A stretch of 64,000 bases of DNA from Acetobacteraceae bacterium (GCA_004843345.1 CP039460.1:1783001-1847000), one strand, 5' to 3'; numbered from the stretch's first letter, positions 25,818 to 34,439 are shown. The notes: generated by a model not told the origin, from the sequence alone. Translations and numbers: made by a program.

Positions 25818-27431
25818 ATGATGGATTTTTCTCAAAAGCTCCGATGCCGTTTTTGGGGAGTCTTTTCATTCACAGCTTTCTGTTTGGGTATTTTTTCTTT
25901 CTCACCTGTCGCCTTTTCAGAGACGGCTGTTAAATTTCCAGCCGCATTGCCTTTAGGGCAGGCGGTTTTAGATGAAAAAGCAAAAAATCCCCAACTTTTA
26001 AGCGTTTTTTTACAGGATTTTCCTAAAGGTTCTGATTTACATAATCACCTTATTGGGGCGGTTTATGCCGAGAGTTTCTTGAATTGGGCAGAGGCAGATG
26101 GGAATTGTCTTGATTTAACAACAAATACGATTTTACCAAACTCTTGTCCTAAAAAAGATTCTAAAAAATTTGAATCCGCTGTTAAACTTTTCGATCAGCC
26201 TGAGAGACGAGAGGCACTGATTGATCTTATGTCTATGCGGCATTTTAGACCTCATGCAACCTTTGAAACGGGGCATGATCATTTCTTTGCTGCCTTTCAG
26301 CATCTTGGTTTGCGGCCTGATCGGGTTGGAGATATGATTGCAGAGGCACGCACCCGTGCTGCAAAAGATCATGTGCAATATCTAGAGTTGATGATTACGC
26401 CAGATTTGTCGCTTACGATGGAAACAGGGAATAGACTTCAGCAGTTTGGAGATGCGTCCCTTGATGTTGCGCATTTTAAAAAATGGAATCAGGCGCTTCA
26501 TCCGTCTTTACCAGAATTGGTAAATCGCTCCAGAGAAGAGCTTGATGCTGCTCAGAAGCGTAGTGATTTGCTTCTTGGTTGTCATACAAAGCATCCTCAA
26601 GCAGGTTGTGCTGTGAACACGCGTTATCTTTATCAGGCTATTCGGACAGCTTCTTCAAGGCAGGTTTTTACGCAGCTTTCTATCGCTTATGTTTTAGCTT
26701 CAACAGATCCTAGGTTTGTCGGCATAAATTTTGTAGCTCCTGAGGATGCGTCAGTCGCGTTAAAAGATTATGGATTGCATATGAAAATGTTCAGATATTT
26801 TCATAAATTATATCCAAAAGTGCATTTGTCTTTACATGCTGGAGAATTAACCCGTGATTTGGTGCCAGAAACAGCGCTTAAAAATCATATTTGGCAGGCC
26901 GTAGAAGTCGCTTGTGCAGAGCGGATAGGGCATGGGGTAGATATTGCGGGAGAAGAAAACTATCAGAAACTTTTGAAAAAAATGGCTCAAAAAAATATTT
27001 TAGTTGAAATCAACCTAACTTCGAATGATGAAATTTTGGAGATTAAAGGAAAAAATCATCCGTTATCCTTATATCAACGCTTTAATGTGCCTGTTTCTTT
27101 ATCGACAGATGATGAAGGAATCTCGCGTGGCAGTCTAACAAGAGAATATGAAAGAGCAGTTTTAGATCAAGGGGTTTCTTATCAGGATTTGAAAGGTTTT
27201 AGCCGTGTTGGGTTGGAACATGCTTTTCTTTCTGGAAAAGGCTTTTGGGAAAAGGGGTATAAGGTAGGAGAAAGGCCAGTTTCAGTTTGCCGATCTGCCT
27301 TCATTTCGCATATTCTGACTGAAAAATGTCAGCGTTATCTTGAGAAGAATGAGAAGGCCAAACAAGAATGGAATCTTGAGAAGCGTTTTTTCAAGTTCGA
27401 AAGTAAATATATTTTCAAAAATGGAAAATAA
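25818..27431 (+). CDS. Exported adenosine deaminase-family protein (ADGF-like)
   Basis: Adenosine deaminases turn adenosine into inosine with a metal bound by His and Asp residues. This 537-residue protein has a signal peptide (about 1-34, ending VAFS) and then the expected motifs: SDLHNHLIG (His75, His77), LHAGELT (metal His and proton-donor Glu), IGHGVDI, and STDDEGIS with the metal Asp. Length and secretion resemble the ADGF/CECR1 branch more than the roughly 330-residue cytosolic Add. It would act in the periplasm. The exported NUP protein follows after 3 bases, so the pair could process purine nucleosides before uptake. Confidence 0.85.
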   Translation: MMDFSQKLRCRFWGVFSFTAFCLGIFSFSPVAFSETAVKFPAALPLGQAVLDEKAKNPQLLSVFLQDFPKGSDLHNHLIGAVYAESFLNWAEADGNCLDLTTNTILPNSCPKKDSKKFESAVKLFDQPERREALIDLMSMRHFRPHATFETGHDHFFAAFQHLGLRPDRVGDMIAEARTRAAKDHVQYLELMITPDLSLTMETGNRLQQFGDASLDVAHFKKWNQALHPSLPELVNRSREELDAAQKRSDLLLGCHTKHPQAGCAVNTRYLYQAIRTASSRQVFTQLSIAYVLASTDPRFVGINFVAPEDASVALKDYGLHMKMFRYFHKLYPKVHLSLHAGELTRDLVPETALKNHIWQAVEVACAERIGHGVDIAGEENYQKLLKKMAQKNILVEINLTSNDEILEIKGKNHPLSLYQRFNVPVSLSTDDEGISRGSLTREYERAVLDQGVSYQDLKGFSRVGLEHAFLSGKGFWEKGYKVGERPVSVCRSAFISHILTEKCQRYLEKNEKAKQEWNLEKRFFKFESKYIFKNGK

Positions 27432-27434
27432 AGA

Positions 27435-28604
27435 ATGACAAAAACGTTTTTTTGGAAAAATAGGAAATTAAAGACGCTTCTTCTTTCAGGCGTTTTAGCG
27501 ACTTTTCCCTTTTTTACATTGCCAAGTAACGAGTCACAAGCGGCTCAGGCTAAAACAGTTAAAGTACAGCAACAAAGAAAAATACCGGTCAGAGTCGTTG
27601 TGCTAACGGCATTTGAAATTGGCAAGGATAGTGGAGATCAGGCTGGAGAGCTTCAAAATTGGGTAGAAAATTATCCTTTAGATAAAAAAATTGAAGCGAA
27701 AGATAGCTATCGAGGGCATTATTTTTACAATGAGAAGGATCATGTTTTGGCTTTGCTCATGGGAGAAGGCCATACCAGTGTTGCTCAATCTTTAACGGCT
27801 TTACTGAAAGATTCACGTTTTGATTTTTCAAAATCTTATTTTGTTTTAGCTGGAATAGCAGGAGGCGATCCGTATAAAATTTCGCTTGGGAGTGTTGCTT
27901 TGGCGCGCTATGTCGTCAATGGGGGGATGTCTCATATGATTGATCCAAGGGATATGCCAGAAGGTTGGCAGGATCCTTACCTTCCTGTGCAATCGAGCGA
28001 GCCTTACCCTATTCCAAGGCCAGAGGCACATTCTCAAAGCGGTGAGATGGTTTATGCGTTGAATCCTTCTCTCGTAGAATGGGCGTTTGAAAAAACTTCT
28101 CAGCTTGCATTATCTGATAATCCACGACTGGAAGAGGCACGTAGAGCCTATCCTTCTTATCCAGCAGCGCAGAAAGCGCCACAAGTCACTCTTGGAGATG
28201 TTATTTCAAGCGAGATTTTTTGGGCAGGTCCGCATAGTAATGCTTGGGCAGAAAGATGGGTCGATTATTGGACGGACGGGAAAGGCTGGCTTGCGACGAC
28301 GGCAATGGAAGATCTGGCTGTTCCGCTGGTGCTCGAAAGAGAAGCGAAACAGGGCCTTGTGGATCCAAACCGTTTACTCATTTTTCGCTCTGTTAGTAAT
28401 TTCGATCTTCCTCCAGATGGAAAAAAGACGGCTGATATGTTTAAACAAGGGGAAGATGAAAATGATGGCTATGTAGGGCTAGAAGCTTCTGTAAATAATG
28501 TTTATTCTGTGGCTTCCGTCGTCGTACGTGAGCTTTCAGAACATTGGGAGACGTATAAGATGGCTCTGCCATCTACAGAATCTCATTCTAACCTTCAAAA
28601 ATAA
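27435..28604 (+). CDS. Exported NUP-family purine nucleoside protein
   Basis: The family (NUP, first named for a yeast purine nucleoside permease) has a fold related to nucleoside phosphorylases. The 389-residue protein has a signal peptide (about 1-38). The typical start of the mature domain is VRVVVLTAFEIGKDSGDQAG, followed by LLMGEGHTSVAQSLTALL, FVLAGIAGGDP and GWLATTAMEDLAVPLVL. Apart from the signal there is no membrane helix, so it is unlikely to be a permease by itself. A periplasmic nucleoside-binding or nucleoside-cleaving role is more likely. It starts 3 bases after the adenosine deaminase gene. Confidence 0.82.
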   Translation: MTKTFFWKNRKLKTLLLSGVLATFPFFTLPSNESQAAQAKTVKVQQQRKIPVRVVVLTAFEIGKDSGDQAGELQNWVENYPLDKKIEAKDSYRGHYFYNEKDHVLALLMGEGHTSVAQSLTALLKDSRFDFSKSYFVLAGIAGGDPYKISLGSVALARYVVNGGMSHMIDPRDMPEGWQDPYLPVQSSEPYPIPRPEAHSQSGEMVYALNPSLVEWAFEKTSQLALSDNPRLEEARRAYPSYPAAQKAPQVTLGDVISSEIFWAGPHSNAWAERWVDYWTDGKGWLATTAMEDLAVPLVLEREAKQGLVDPNRLLIFRSVSNFDLPPDGKKTADMFKQGEDENDGYVGLEASVNNVYSVASVVVRELSEHWETYKMALPSTESHSNLQK

Positions 28605-28620
28605 AGAAAGGGCTCTTTGC

Positions 28621-28950
28621 TTGTTTAGTCAGATATGTGCAGATCTTGTTGGCTGGGCCGCTTTAGGGTCCAGTATTTTTTCAGGCCTCTCAGCCAAGCT
28701 TTGGTGGGATGCTTCCCGTCTGCGTTTGCCAGAAAGATCAGTTAAAGCGTTTGGTTCTCTTAAACTACAGCAAGTCTCAATGGAAAAGGCTTTTGACCAA
28801 ATTGATATAGGTCTCACGAGCCTTACCGAAATTGAGCAAGCACTGATTGAAAATAATCGGGTAAATGCGCGTGCAGCTATTTGCGGAATGGGAGGGAGTG
28901 GTCTCGCAGCTCTGGCGCTTTTATTAGGATTAATTTCACATCTTCATTGA
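28621..28950 (+). CDS. Small membrane protein of unknown function
   Basis: A 109-residue protein starting at TTG 28621, with AAAGAAAGGG just upstream. The open frame continues further 5' inside the preceding gene, but this start fits the ribosome site. There is a moderately hydrophobic N-terminal stretch (VGWAALGSSIFSGLSAKLWW), a polar middle, and a C-terminal membrane segment GGSGLAALALLLGLISHLH. I recognise no family. It is the last gene of the five-gene cluster; rpmJ follows with its own promoter-like sequence. Confidence 0.55.
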   Translation: MFSQICADLVGWAALGSSIFSGLSAKLWWDASRLRLPERSVKAFGSLKLQQVSMEKAFDQIDIGLTSLTEIEQALIENNRVNARAAICGMGGSGLAALALLLGLISHLH

Positions 28951-28970
28951 AGTATTTTCAGGGAGTGAAT

Positions 28971-28999
28971 TTGACTTTTTCCTTAAAATAGGGAATATG
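28971..28999 (+). promoter_or_regulatory. Candidate sigma-70 promoter for rpmJ
   Basis: TTGACT (28971-28976) is followed after 17 bases by AATATG (28994-28999). The -35 element and spacing match the consensus well, the -10 only moderately. It lies about 110 bases before rpmJ and just after the upstream gene ends. Confidence 0.4.
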
Positions 29000-29075
29000 G
29001 TTCTTGAAATTTTTCTTATTGGTTTGATCTCGTTGAGACTCAAGAATGCCCGTAAGACTTTTACTAACACAAATA

Positions 29076-29089
29076 TAAGACGCGTCTTA
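29076..29089. promoter_or_regulatory. 14-base perfect palindrome in the rpmJ leader
   Basis: TAAGACGCGTCTTA is a perfect two-fold symmetric 14-mer starting 31 bases before the rpmJ ATG, between the candidate promoter and the GGAAAG ribosome site. It could be an operator or a short RNA hairpin. No matching regulator is known from this window. Confidence 0.35.
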
Positions 29090-29106
29090 GACGTGGAAAG
29101 TGCATC

Positions 29107-29232
29107 ATGAAAATACGTCATAGTCTAAAATCTGCTAAAACGCGCGATAAGAATTGCCAGATTGTTCGTCGTAAAGGTCGCGTTTACGTTATTAATAAAA
29201 AGAATCCTCGTATGAAAGCTCGTCAGGGCTAA
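29107..29232 (+). CDS. rpmJ: 50S ribosomal protein L36
   Basis: The 41-residue protein [20 protein letters not shown]... with a basic tail ending NPRMKARQG is the L36 of the alphaproteobacterial type. It has only one cysteine, so it is the zinc-free form without the C-x2-C...H ribbon ligands. It stands alone, with its own promoter-like sequence, GGAAAG ribosome site and a strong downstream terminator at 29253. Confidence 0.95.
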   Translation: MKIRHSLKSAKTRDKNCQIVRRKGRVYVINKKNPRMKARQG

Positions 29233-29252
29233 TAAACGTCATTCTCAATGAG

Positions 29253-29283
29253 AAAACCTCCTTAAAATAAGGAGGTTTTTTTT
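29253..29283 (+). terminator. Intrinsic terminator after rpmJ
   Basis: AAAACCTCCTTA (29253-29264) pairs with TAAGGAGGTTTT (29268-29279) around a 3-base AAA loop, followed by a run of T to 29283. Confidence 0.9.
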
Positions 29284-29313
29284 ATATCTGCTTGGTTGGA
29301 ATGTTTTGTTTAG

Positions 29314-29354
29314 AACAAAAAAATCCCCTGAAAGCATTTTTCTTTCAGGGGATT
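29314..29354 (-). terminator. Intrinsic terminator of the glycine-rich protein gene
   Basis: AATCCCCTGAAAG (29322-29334) pairs perfectly with CTTTCAGGGGATT (29342-29354). Read on the minus strand, the stem is followed by a run of seven T. It ends the minus-strand gene 29363-30319, 9 bases after its stop. Confidence 0.9.
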
Positions 29355-29362
29355 AAATGTTT

Positions 29363-30319
29363 TTAGTGACCGCCGCCAAATGGGCCACCACCGCCATTGC
29401 CACCTAATGGCGAAGCAGGAAAGTTGATGTTCATAGCCATACGTTTGCGCTCTTCTTCGGTGAGCAAACTCACAACCGCATCATTGGAGGACTTAGAATT
29501 GGCAGCCAATTCATCGTCCTTAGTAAAGCTCCGAACCAGATCCTCTTGCTTTTTCTCAACTTGAGAAAGATCATTTTGAGAGGTAACACCAGAAGCTTTA
29601 CCAAGATCAATAGAGACTTGATGATCAACCTGATGCAACACATCAACAAGATGCGTTTTGTCATCTAATTTAGGACGGAGAGTCGCTAGAGCATCTTGGC
29701 TAGCAAGACCTGGCGTCATCGCATCTTTGAGAGAAGGCATTGATTGAATATCTTTGAGACCCTGCAACGTACCCGCGACTGTATCTGTGAAAGGAGAACC
29801 GCCTCCAGCGACGGTGACACCAACAGCTTGAATTGTGTCTTGGCCAGTTCCAGAAATAAAGTAAGGACTCCCTTTCACAGAAATATTATTAATATTCTGT
29901 GAGCCATCAAGGCCAGCGGCAGAAATTGTATCTTCAATAGGTTTGCCGTCCTGAAGCAGAGAAGCCTTTTGAAGCCAAGAGGGCTGTTCAGCAAAAGAAT
30001 TAAATTGCTGTGCAGTAGCATTGGCGCCAGTTAAGGTGTCTGGATGCAAAAGCAACGGATTATTTACGTTGGCTTCAACCCCAGTAACACTTGGGGAAGA
30101 GGGGCGAGCTTCCATCCTCATTGCGCCAGAAACACTGTCCTGAACAGCCAGAGATTGGTCTAAGGGTGTGTTTAGACCTGACTGAACACGAAGCATTGTC
30201 GTATCGTAATGATGGTTTAAGCTTTTTTCATCAGCTTTGAAGAGCATCGTTGATTTATTATCAAAGCCCCCCCCTGGGATTGTAGAACTCCCAGCACTCG
30301 GTGCAAAATGATGTGGCAT
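29363..30319 (-). CDS. Orphan protein with glycine-rich tail
   Basis: A 318-residue protein with no signal peptide or membrane segment and no family I recognise. It is rich in Ser, Asn, Asp, Gln and Thr. It begins MPHHFAPSAGSSTIPGGG, contains ISAAGLDGSQNINNISVKGS and VGVTVAGGGSPF, and then has a charged helical part (SQVEKKQEDLVRSFTKDDEL). The end is flexible and glycine-rich, PLGGNGGGGPFGGGH. There is only low sequence complexity and no cysteine. It forms its own transcription unit with a strong terminator and a symmetric upstream element (30376-30398). Possible roles include a structural or secreted substrate protein, but the sequence does not decide. Confidence 0.6.
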   Translation of the reverse strand: MPHHFAPSAGSSTIPGGGFDNKSTMLFKADEKSLNHHYDTTMLRVQSGLNTPLDQSLAVQDSVSGAMRMEARPSSPSVTGVEANVNNPLLLHPDTLTGANATAQQFNSFAEQPSWLQKASLLQDGKPIEDTISAAGLDGSQNINNISVKGSPYFISGTGQDTIQAVGVTVAGGGSPFTDTVAGTLQGLKDIQSMPSLKDAMTPGLASQDALATLRPKLDDKTHLVDVLHQVDHQVSIDLGKASGVTSQNDLSQVEKKQEDLVRSFTKDDELAANSKSSNDAVVSLLTEEERKRMAMNINFPASPLGGNGGGGPFGGGH

Positions 30320-30375
30320 ATGCGAATGTAGGTATCCCTAGTATTTTTCGTTAAGTATCAAGATAATTTTAACTA

Positions 30376-30398
30376 AAAATGTAAATTTCTTACATTTT
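30376..30398. promoter_or_regulatory. Inverted repeat upstream of the glycine-rich orphan gene
   Basis: AAAATGTAA (30376-30384) and TTACATTTT (30390-30398) form a perfect 9-base inverted repeat with a 5-base spacer, a TGTAA-N5-TTACA core. It lies 57 to 79 bases upstream of the gene starting at 30319 and downstream of nadE. The pure A/T stem without a T-run makes an operator more likely than a terminator. Confidence 0.4.
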
Positions 30399-30478
30399 CA
30401 TAAGCCATCCCAAAACGAAAGGAAAGCAATCTTTGTTTTTTAAACTCTACTTTGTTTTTACGAAGATGAAAGCTTATT

Positions 30479-32569
30479 TTATGAAATATGGAATATTTTT
30501 TTTATTTCGTTGATTTGTGTTTGCCAAATGTCACAATTCAAATCACTGGGGGCTCGCCAATCGCCTCGCGGGGAAAGGCCGATATCTGGTAAAATTTTCG
30601 GTCCATTGGGCATTGCAGTCCGTTTAAATTGACTAAAATTAAAGAAACGTTTCCCAAAAATTTCTAGACATTTAAGTAACACTTTTTTTGAAAATTTTGG
30701 TTGGTTTGTGTCTAGATTTTCAGCGTTCAAGCAAGATTCTCCCCAGTTTTTTTCTAATAAGAAAAAAATGCGCTCTGGAGAAGACGCATGTTTCAAAACA
30801 TGCCATAGAATGAAATCTTGTATGCAGTAAGGACCTGTCGAGATTTCTGTCTGTTGAGGGCAGTCTTCATTTTGTGCAGGAAGCAATTCAGGCGAAATAG
30901 GACGCTCTGCGATTTGCTTGAGGATATGTTTTGTTTCATCATTATAACGATGGAAGATATCGTTTTGTGAAAAAATGTTAACAAGTTGTTGAATGAGTGT
31001 TTTCGGAAGGCCAGCATTTACGTTGTAATGCGCCATTTGGTCACCGACACCATAAGTACACCATCCAAGAGCTAATTCTGAAAGGTCACCTGTCCCGACA
31101 ACAATTGCGTTTTCTTTCCCAGCAAGGCGGAAAAGAAGGTCTGTTCGTATGCCGGCTTGGACATTTTCAAAAGTGAGATCAAAAATCCTTTTGTCTAAAT
31201 CTTGTGTATAGAATGAGGTCAAAGGGAGTTCTGAAGCCGGATGCTCTAAGCTTTTAAAGACGGTCTGGCAGATGGGCCGAATATCTATTTCATGGATGGA
31301 AATATGAAGGTTGTTCATGAGAGAAAGTCCAAGCATCTCACTTGTTTTTGAAGTGCCATATCCCCGAAGAGAGCAGCCAACAATTTGATTGTATGGCCAG
31401 TTTAAAATTTCTGCTGCACGACAGCAGACAAGGAGAGCCAATGCACTATCGAGTCCACCAGAAATGCCAATAACCATTTTTTGCGCATGACTAGCGATCA
31501 GGCGCTTAGCGAGAGCGGCAGCCTGAAGGTTTAAGGTCTCTAATGCCCGGTCATTTTCATCTTCTTTTAAAAAATGAAACGGAAACGCAGAAAAAGGTCG
31601 TTTAAAACCAATATCCTTAAATTTAGGCTTTAATTTGAAAGAGATTCGCCTAAAAGCTTTTTGAGTCGTTTCAGACGGGATTTGTTTGAAATAATTTGTT
31701 TTGAGACGCTTTGCACGTAATGATTCTAGGTCAATATCGCGTATGAGCAAAGTTTGAGCATCTGGTAGGGGGGAGGAGGTGACGCCGAGAAGATTACCAG
31801 CTTCACAGATGAGGAGCTGTCCATCCCAAGTTAGATCATTTGTAGATTCCCCCCAGCCTGAGGCAGCGTAAAGATAGCCTGCGGTAAGGCGCTGTGCGTA
31901 GGAGGCGCATAATAAAGTGCGATCTTTTGGACGCCCAACTAAAGCAGGAGAAGCGGAAAGATTAGCAATAAGGAGAGCGCCAGCATTTACAAGAGAAATT
32001 CCAGGCGCACTGGGTACCCATAAATCATGGCAGATTTCAAGACCGAAACATAAGTTTGGAAGATCTTTAGCTTGAAAGAGAAGATCTGTTCCGAAAGGAT
32101 ATTCTTCTTCCCAGAGCAAGATTGTTTGTTGGGAAATTTCTTTTCCTGAGGCAAAATAACGTGCTTCGTAAAACTCACCCTCTGAAAGAATATGGCTTTT
32201 TGGAACGATACCAAGAAGTTTTCCTTGATGGAGGATAGCAGCGCAATTATAGAGGGTCTGCCCGTGAAGAAGCGGAAGGCCGACAATGGCAACTGTGTTG
32301 TATTTTTTTGAAAGGGTGATCAGTTTTTTTAGGGCGTTTAGTGCTTCGTCAAGGATGGTTTTTTGAAAAAAAAGCTCATCAATACTGTAACCCGTGAGCG
32401 AAAGTTCAGGGAAAACGGCGAGGGCGACATGCTGTTCATGGCATTTTTGAAGGATTTCTAAAATGAGATCTGCATTTTTCTGAGGTTGTGCGAGTGCAAC
32501 ATTATGGCGTGCAGCAGCTACACGGCAGAAGCCATGGGAATAGATGGATTGAAAGCGCATTTCTGGCAT
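30479..32569 (-). CDS. nadE: Glutamine-dependent NAD+ synthetase
   Basis: NadE makes NAD+ from deamido-NAD+, ATP and ammonia; this form releases the ammonia from glutamine. The 696-residue protein has an N-terminal nitrilase-type amidase domain with the triad Glu55 (FPELSLTGYS), Lys124 (IVPKSHIL) and Cys180 (LEICHDLW). The C-terminal synthetase domain has the ATP-binding GISGGLDSALALLVC near residue 370 and GTGDLSELALGWCTYG. Length matches the long two-domain form. It is the last gene of mlaD-DUF2155-dsbB-nadE, two bases after dsbB. NAD kinase is encoded separately at 57490. Confidence 0.96.
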   Translation of the reverse strand: MPEMRFQSIYSHGFCRVAAARHNVALAQPQKNADLILEILQKCHEQHVALAVFPELSLTGYSIDELFFQKTILDEALNALKKLITLSKKYNTVAIVGLPLLHGQTLYNCAAILHQGKLLGIVPKSHILSEGEFYEARYFASGKEISQQTILLWEEEYPFGTDLLFQAKDLPNLCFGLEICHDLWVPSAPGISLVNAGALLIANLSASPALVGRPKDRTLLCASYAQRLTAGYLYAASGWGESTNDLTWDGQLLICEAGNLLGVTSSPLPDAQTLLIRDIDLESLRAKRLKTNYFKQIPSETTQKAFRRISFKLKPKFKDIGFKRPFSAFPFHFLKEDENDRALETLNLQAAALAKRLIASHAQKMVIGISGGLDSALALLVCCRAAEILNWPYNQIVGCSLRGYGTSKTSEMLGLSLMNNLHISIHEIDIRPICQTVFKSLEHPASELPLTSFYTQDLDKRIFDLTFENVQAGIRTDLLFRLAGKENAIVVGTGDLSELALGWCTYGVGDQMAHYNVNAGLPKTLIQQLVNIFSQNDIFHRYNDETKHILKQIAERPISPELLPAQNEDCPQQTEISTGPYCIQDFILWHVLKHASSPERIFFLLEKNWGESCLNAENLDTNQPKFSKKVLLKCLEIFGKRFFNFSQFKRTAMPNGPKILPDIGLSPRGDWRAPSDLNCDIWQTQINEIKKIFHIS

Positions 32570-32571
32570 TT

Positions 32572-33096
32572 TTATTTTTCAGTGCTTAACGATGATTTCA
32601 TAACATTTATATAAATGAGAAGTCCCGTCCCTAAAAAAACGATTCCGCTATAAATGAAGCTCCACAAAGTCAGTGGTAAGCCTAAAAGATAATCTGGAAA
32701 ATCACAGGGTTTGGAGGGAAGTTCTGGCAGATTATTTAACAAATGTGCTGTGCCCCCTTTGAAGAGGCTTGTTTGAGCAGCACAAGAAGGGAAAGGGCTT
32801 GGCCACCAAGCATGCTCAACACCGATATGGAGAACACCCAATCCTAAGGAGATTAAAATAACAGCGCAGCCACAGGTCGCTAATGACTTAAAGAAGTGTT
32901 TTTTAGAAATGAGCATAATGATTCCGAGGATAAAAAGAACAATCCAAGGCTTTCTTTCGAGATAGCATAGTTCGCAAGGCATTAAATGCATGATGCGTTG
33001 CAGGAATTGTGCTGTTCCAAATGCAAAAGCACCAGACAGCATGAAAAATACCCCTAGTGCTGTTGGTGATGCCATTCGTTTTAGAAAGAGATTCAT
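32572..33096 (-). CDS. dsbB: Disulfide bond formation protein B (DsbB family)
   Basis: DsbB reoxidises the periplasmic thiol oxidase DsbA and passes the electrons to quinone. The 174-residue protein has four membrane segments, the first periplasmic cysteine pair CELC (41, 44) and the second pair Cys105/Cys131 (in PSCAAQ and KPCDFP). All four redox cysteines are present. It overlaps the DUF2155 gene upstream by four bases and is two bases before nadE. Disulfide formation serves cytochrome c maturation, among others. Confidence 0.92.
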   Translation of the reverse strand: MNLFLKRMASPTALGVFFMLSGAFAFGTAQFLQRIMHLMPCELCYLERKPWIVLFILGIIMLISKKHFFKSLATCGCAVILISLGLGVLHIGVEHAWWPSPFPSCAAQTSLFKGGTAHLLNNLPELPSKPCDFPDYLLGLPLTLWSFIYSGIVFLGTGLLIYINVMKSSLSTEK

Positions 33097-34427
33097 TGGT
33101 CAGTGCCTGAAAAATCTTGGGAATTCTCTTCAGAAGAGCCATGCTTATCGTGTTTTTTATGATGTTTATGCTTTTTCTTTTCTTTTGAATTCTGGTCAGA
33201 AGTAAAAGGGAGTGCCAAGACGCCTGGAGGTGGGGTGGCAGGAGTTAATGTTGCAACTTCTTTAGGTTCTGTAGGCGGCAATGCGGGGGCATCTCCAACG
33301 GCAACAGTTGTTTGCGGATCAATCGGTGGAAGCTCTTGCGATGTTTTAGAATCCGAGGATGGAGAAGCGATAGACTCAGAAGATGCTGAAGTCTCGTTAG
33401 ACGAAGCTGGCGCTGCCTCTGTATTCTGAGGAGGTTGGGCGTCTGGTGCTGGGGAAACAGGAGTACCATTATTATTGGAATCCTGTGGATCTGTTTGCGC
33501 GGGAGGCGTCACGGATTCAACTGGTGAAATGCTATGGGGCGTTTCTTTTTGTTCAGGATTCTGAGAGGAAGCGTTTTGGTTAGGAATCGGTTGAGATGAA
33601 GGCTGCGGTTGAGGAGGGGCTTCCTTTTTAAGCTCTGGTAAAAATGGGGCGACTGGATCGCCAGCACAACGAACCGCTTGGACATTATAAAGGGGGCTTG
33701 GATAAACATTGACAGCAGGCTCTGCAGCTAAAAACCATCCTTCAAACTGACGTGTTTGTGAAGGTTCAGAGGTATCTGTTTTTGCCAGAGGTGTTTCGGA
33801 AAGACTTAATCTTATTGCCGTATCCGCAGGTAAGCCTTTCGGCTTTTGGTTGCAGGTGTAGAGTTTGATTGTTAAATGATGAAAATTAATTTCTGCCCCT
33901 ACGGGAATTTCAAGCTCTTTTGTTTCTGAATTGACTCTGTCTAAAATACGGATAACGCCGACAGATCTCCCTTCCCAGCTATCCGCAGGATAGAGTGACG
34001 GGGCGGGCAAAAGTGTTGGGGGAACAGAAGGGCGATAACCTAAGGAGATGGGTGCTTGTGTTGCCGGAGTCTGATCATTGGTATTGTCTGCTTGGGTTTT
34101 TGGAGAAAACTCGGGGACAGATGGTGTCGTAGATTGTGATTGGGCGGGAGCAGGTGAAGGCGGCGTTTGAGCTTCTTGCGCATTGGCTAGCGTTGCTGTG
34201 AAAAAAGCGAAAAAGGAGAAGGATGCTGCAAGGCGCAAAAGCAGTCGTTTCATTGCTTCATTCATGCATTTTTTGGAAACGCCCATTGCAATACCATCCT
34301 CAAAAATATCTTGTGTCATTTGAGAGAGCTCATTTTCGTTCTCATTCAGCAGACGGAGCTTTTCTGTGCATTCGAGTTTTTGGTTATTTTCATCCAACCA
34401 AGTAAAGTCTGAAGTTTTGTCAGGCAT
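33093..34427 (-). CDS. DUF2155 protein with N-terminal extension and His/Lys-rich tail
   Basis: The core matches DUF2155, an exported alphaproteobacterial family: VGVIRILDRVNSETKELEIP, LTIKLYTCNQKP and EGWFLAAEPAVNVY. The 444-residue frame has three unusual parts. Residues 1-58 (DFTWLDENNQKLECTEKLRL, ending near M59) resemble a small stand-alone alphaproteobacterial protein. Residues 59-84 are a normal signal peptide (MKRLLLRLAASFSFFAFFTA). After the core comes a long Pro/Ser/Gln-rich part and a tail with KKHKHHKKHDKH. Translation could begin at 34427 or internally at ATG 34253. No stop codon separates the parts, so I keep one entry. mlaD ends 12 bases upstream. Confidence 0.72.
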   Translation of the reverse strand: MPDKTSDFTWLDENNQKLECTEKLRLLNENENELSQMTQDIFEDGIAMGVSKKCMNEAMKRLLLRLAASFSFFAFFTATLANAQEAQTPPSPAPAQSQSTTPSVPEFSPKTQADNTNDQTPATQAPISLGYRPSVPPTLLPAPSLYPADSWEGRSVGVIRILDRVNSETKELEIPVGAEINFHHLTIKLYTCNQKPKGLPADTAIRLSLSETPLAKTDTSEPSQTRQFEGWFLAAEPAVNVYPSPLYNVQAVRCAGDPVAPFLPELKKEAPPQPQPSSQPIPNQNASSQNPEQKETPHSISPVESVTPPAQTDPQDSNNNGTPVSPAPDAQPPQNTEAAPASSNETSASSESIASPSSDSKTSQELPPIDPQTTVAVGDAPALPPTEPKEVATLTPATPPPGVLALPFTSDQNSKEKKKHKHHKKHDKHGSSEENSQDFSGTDQ

Positions 34428-34439
34428 GAGGATAAGCTT

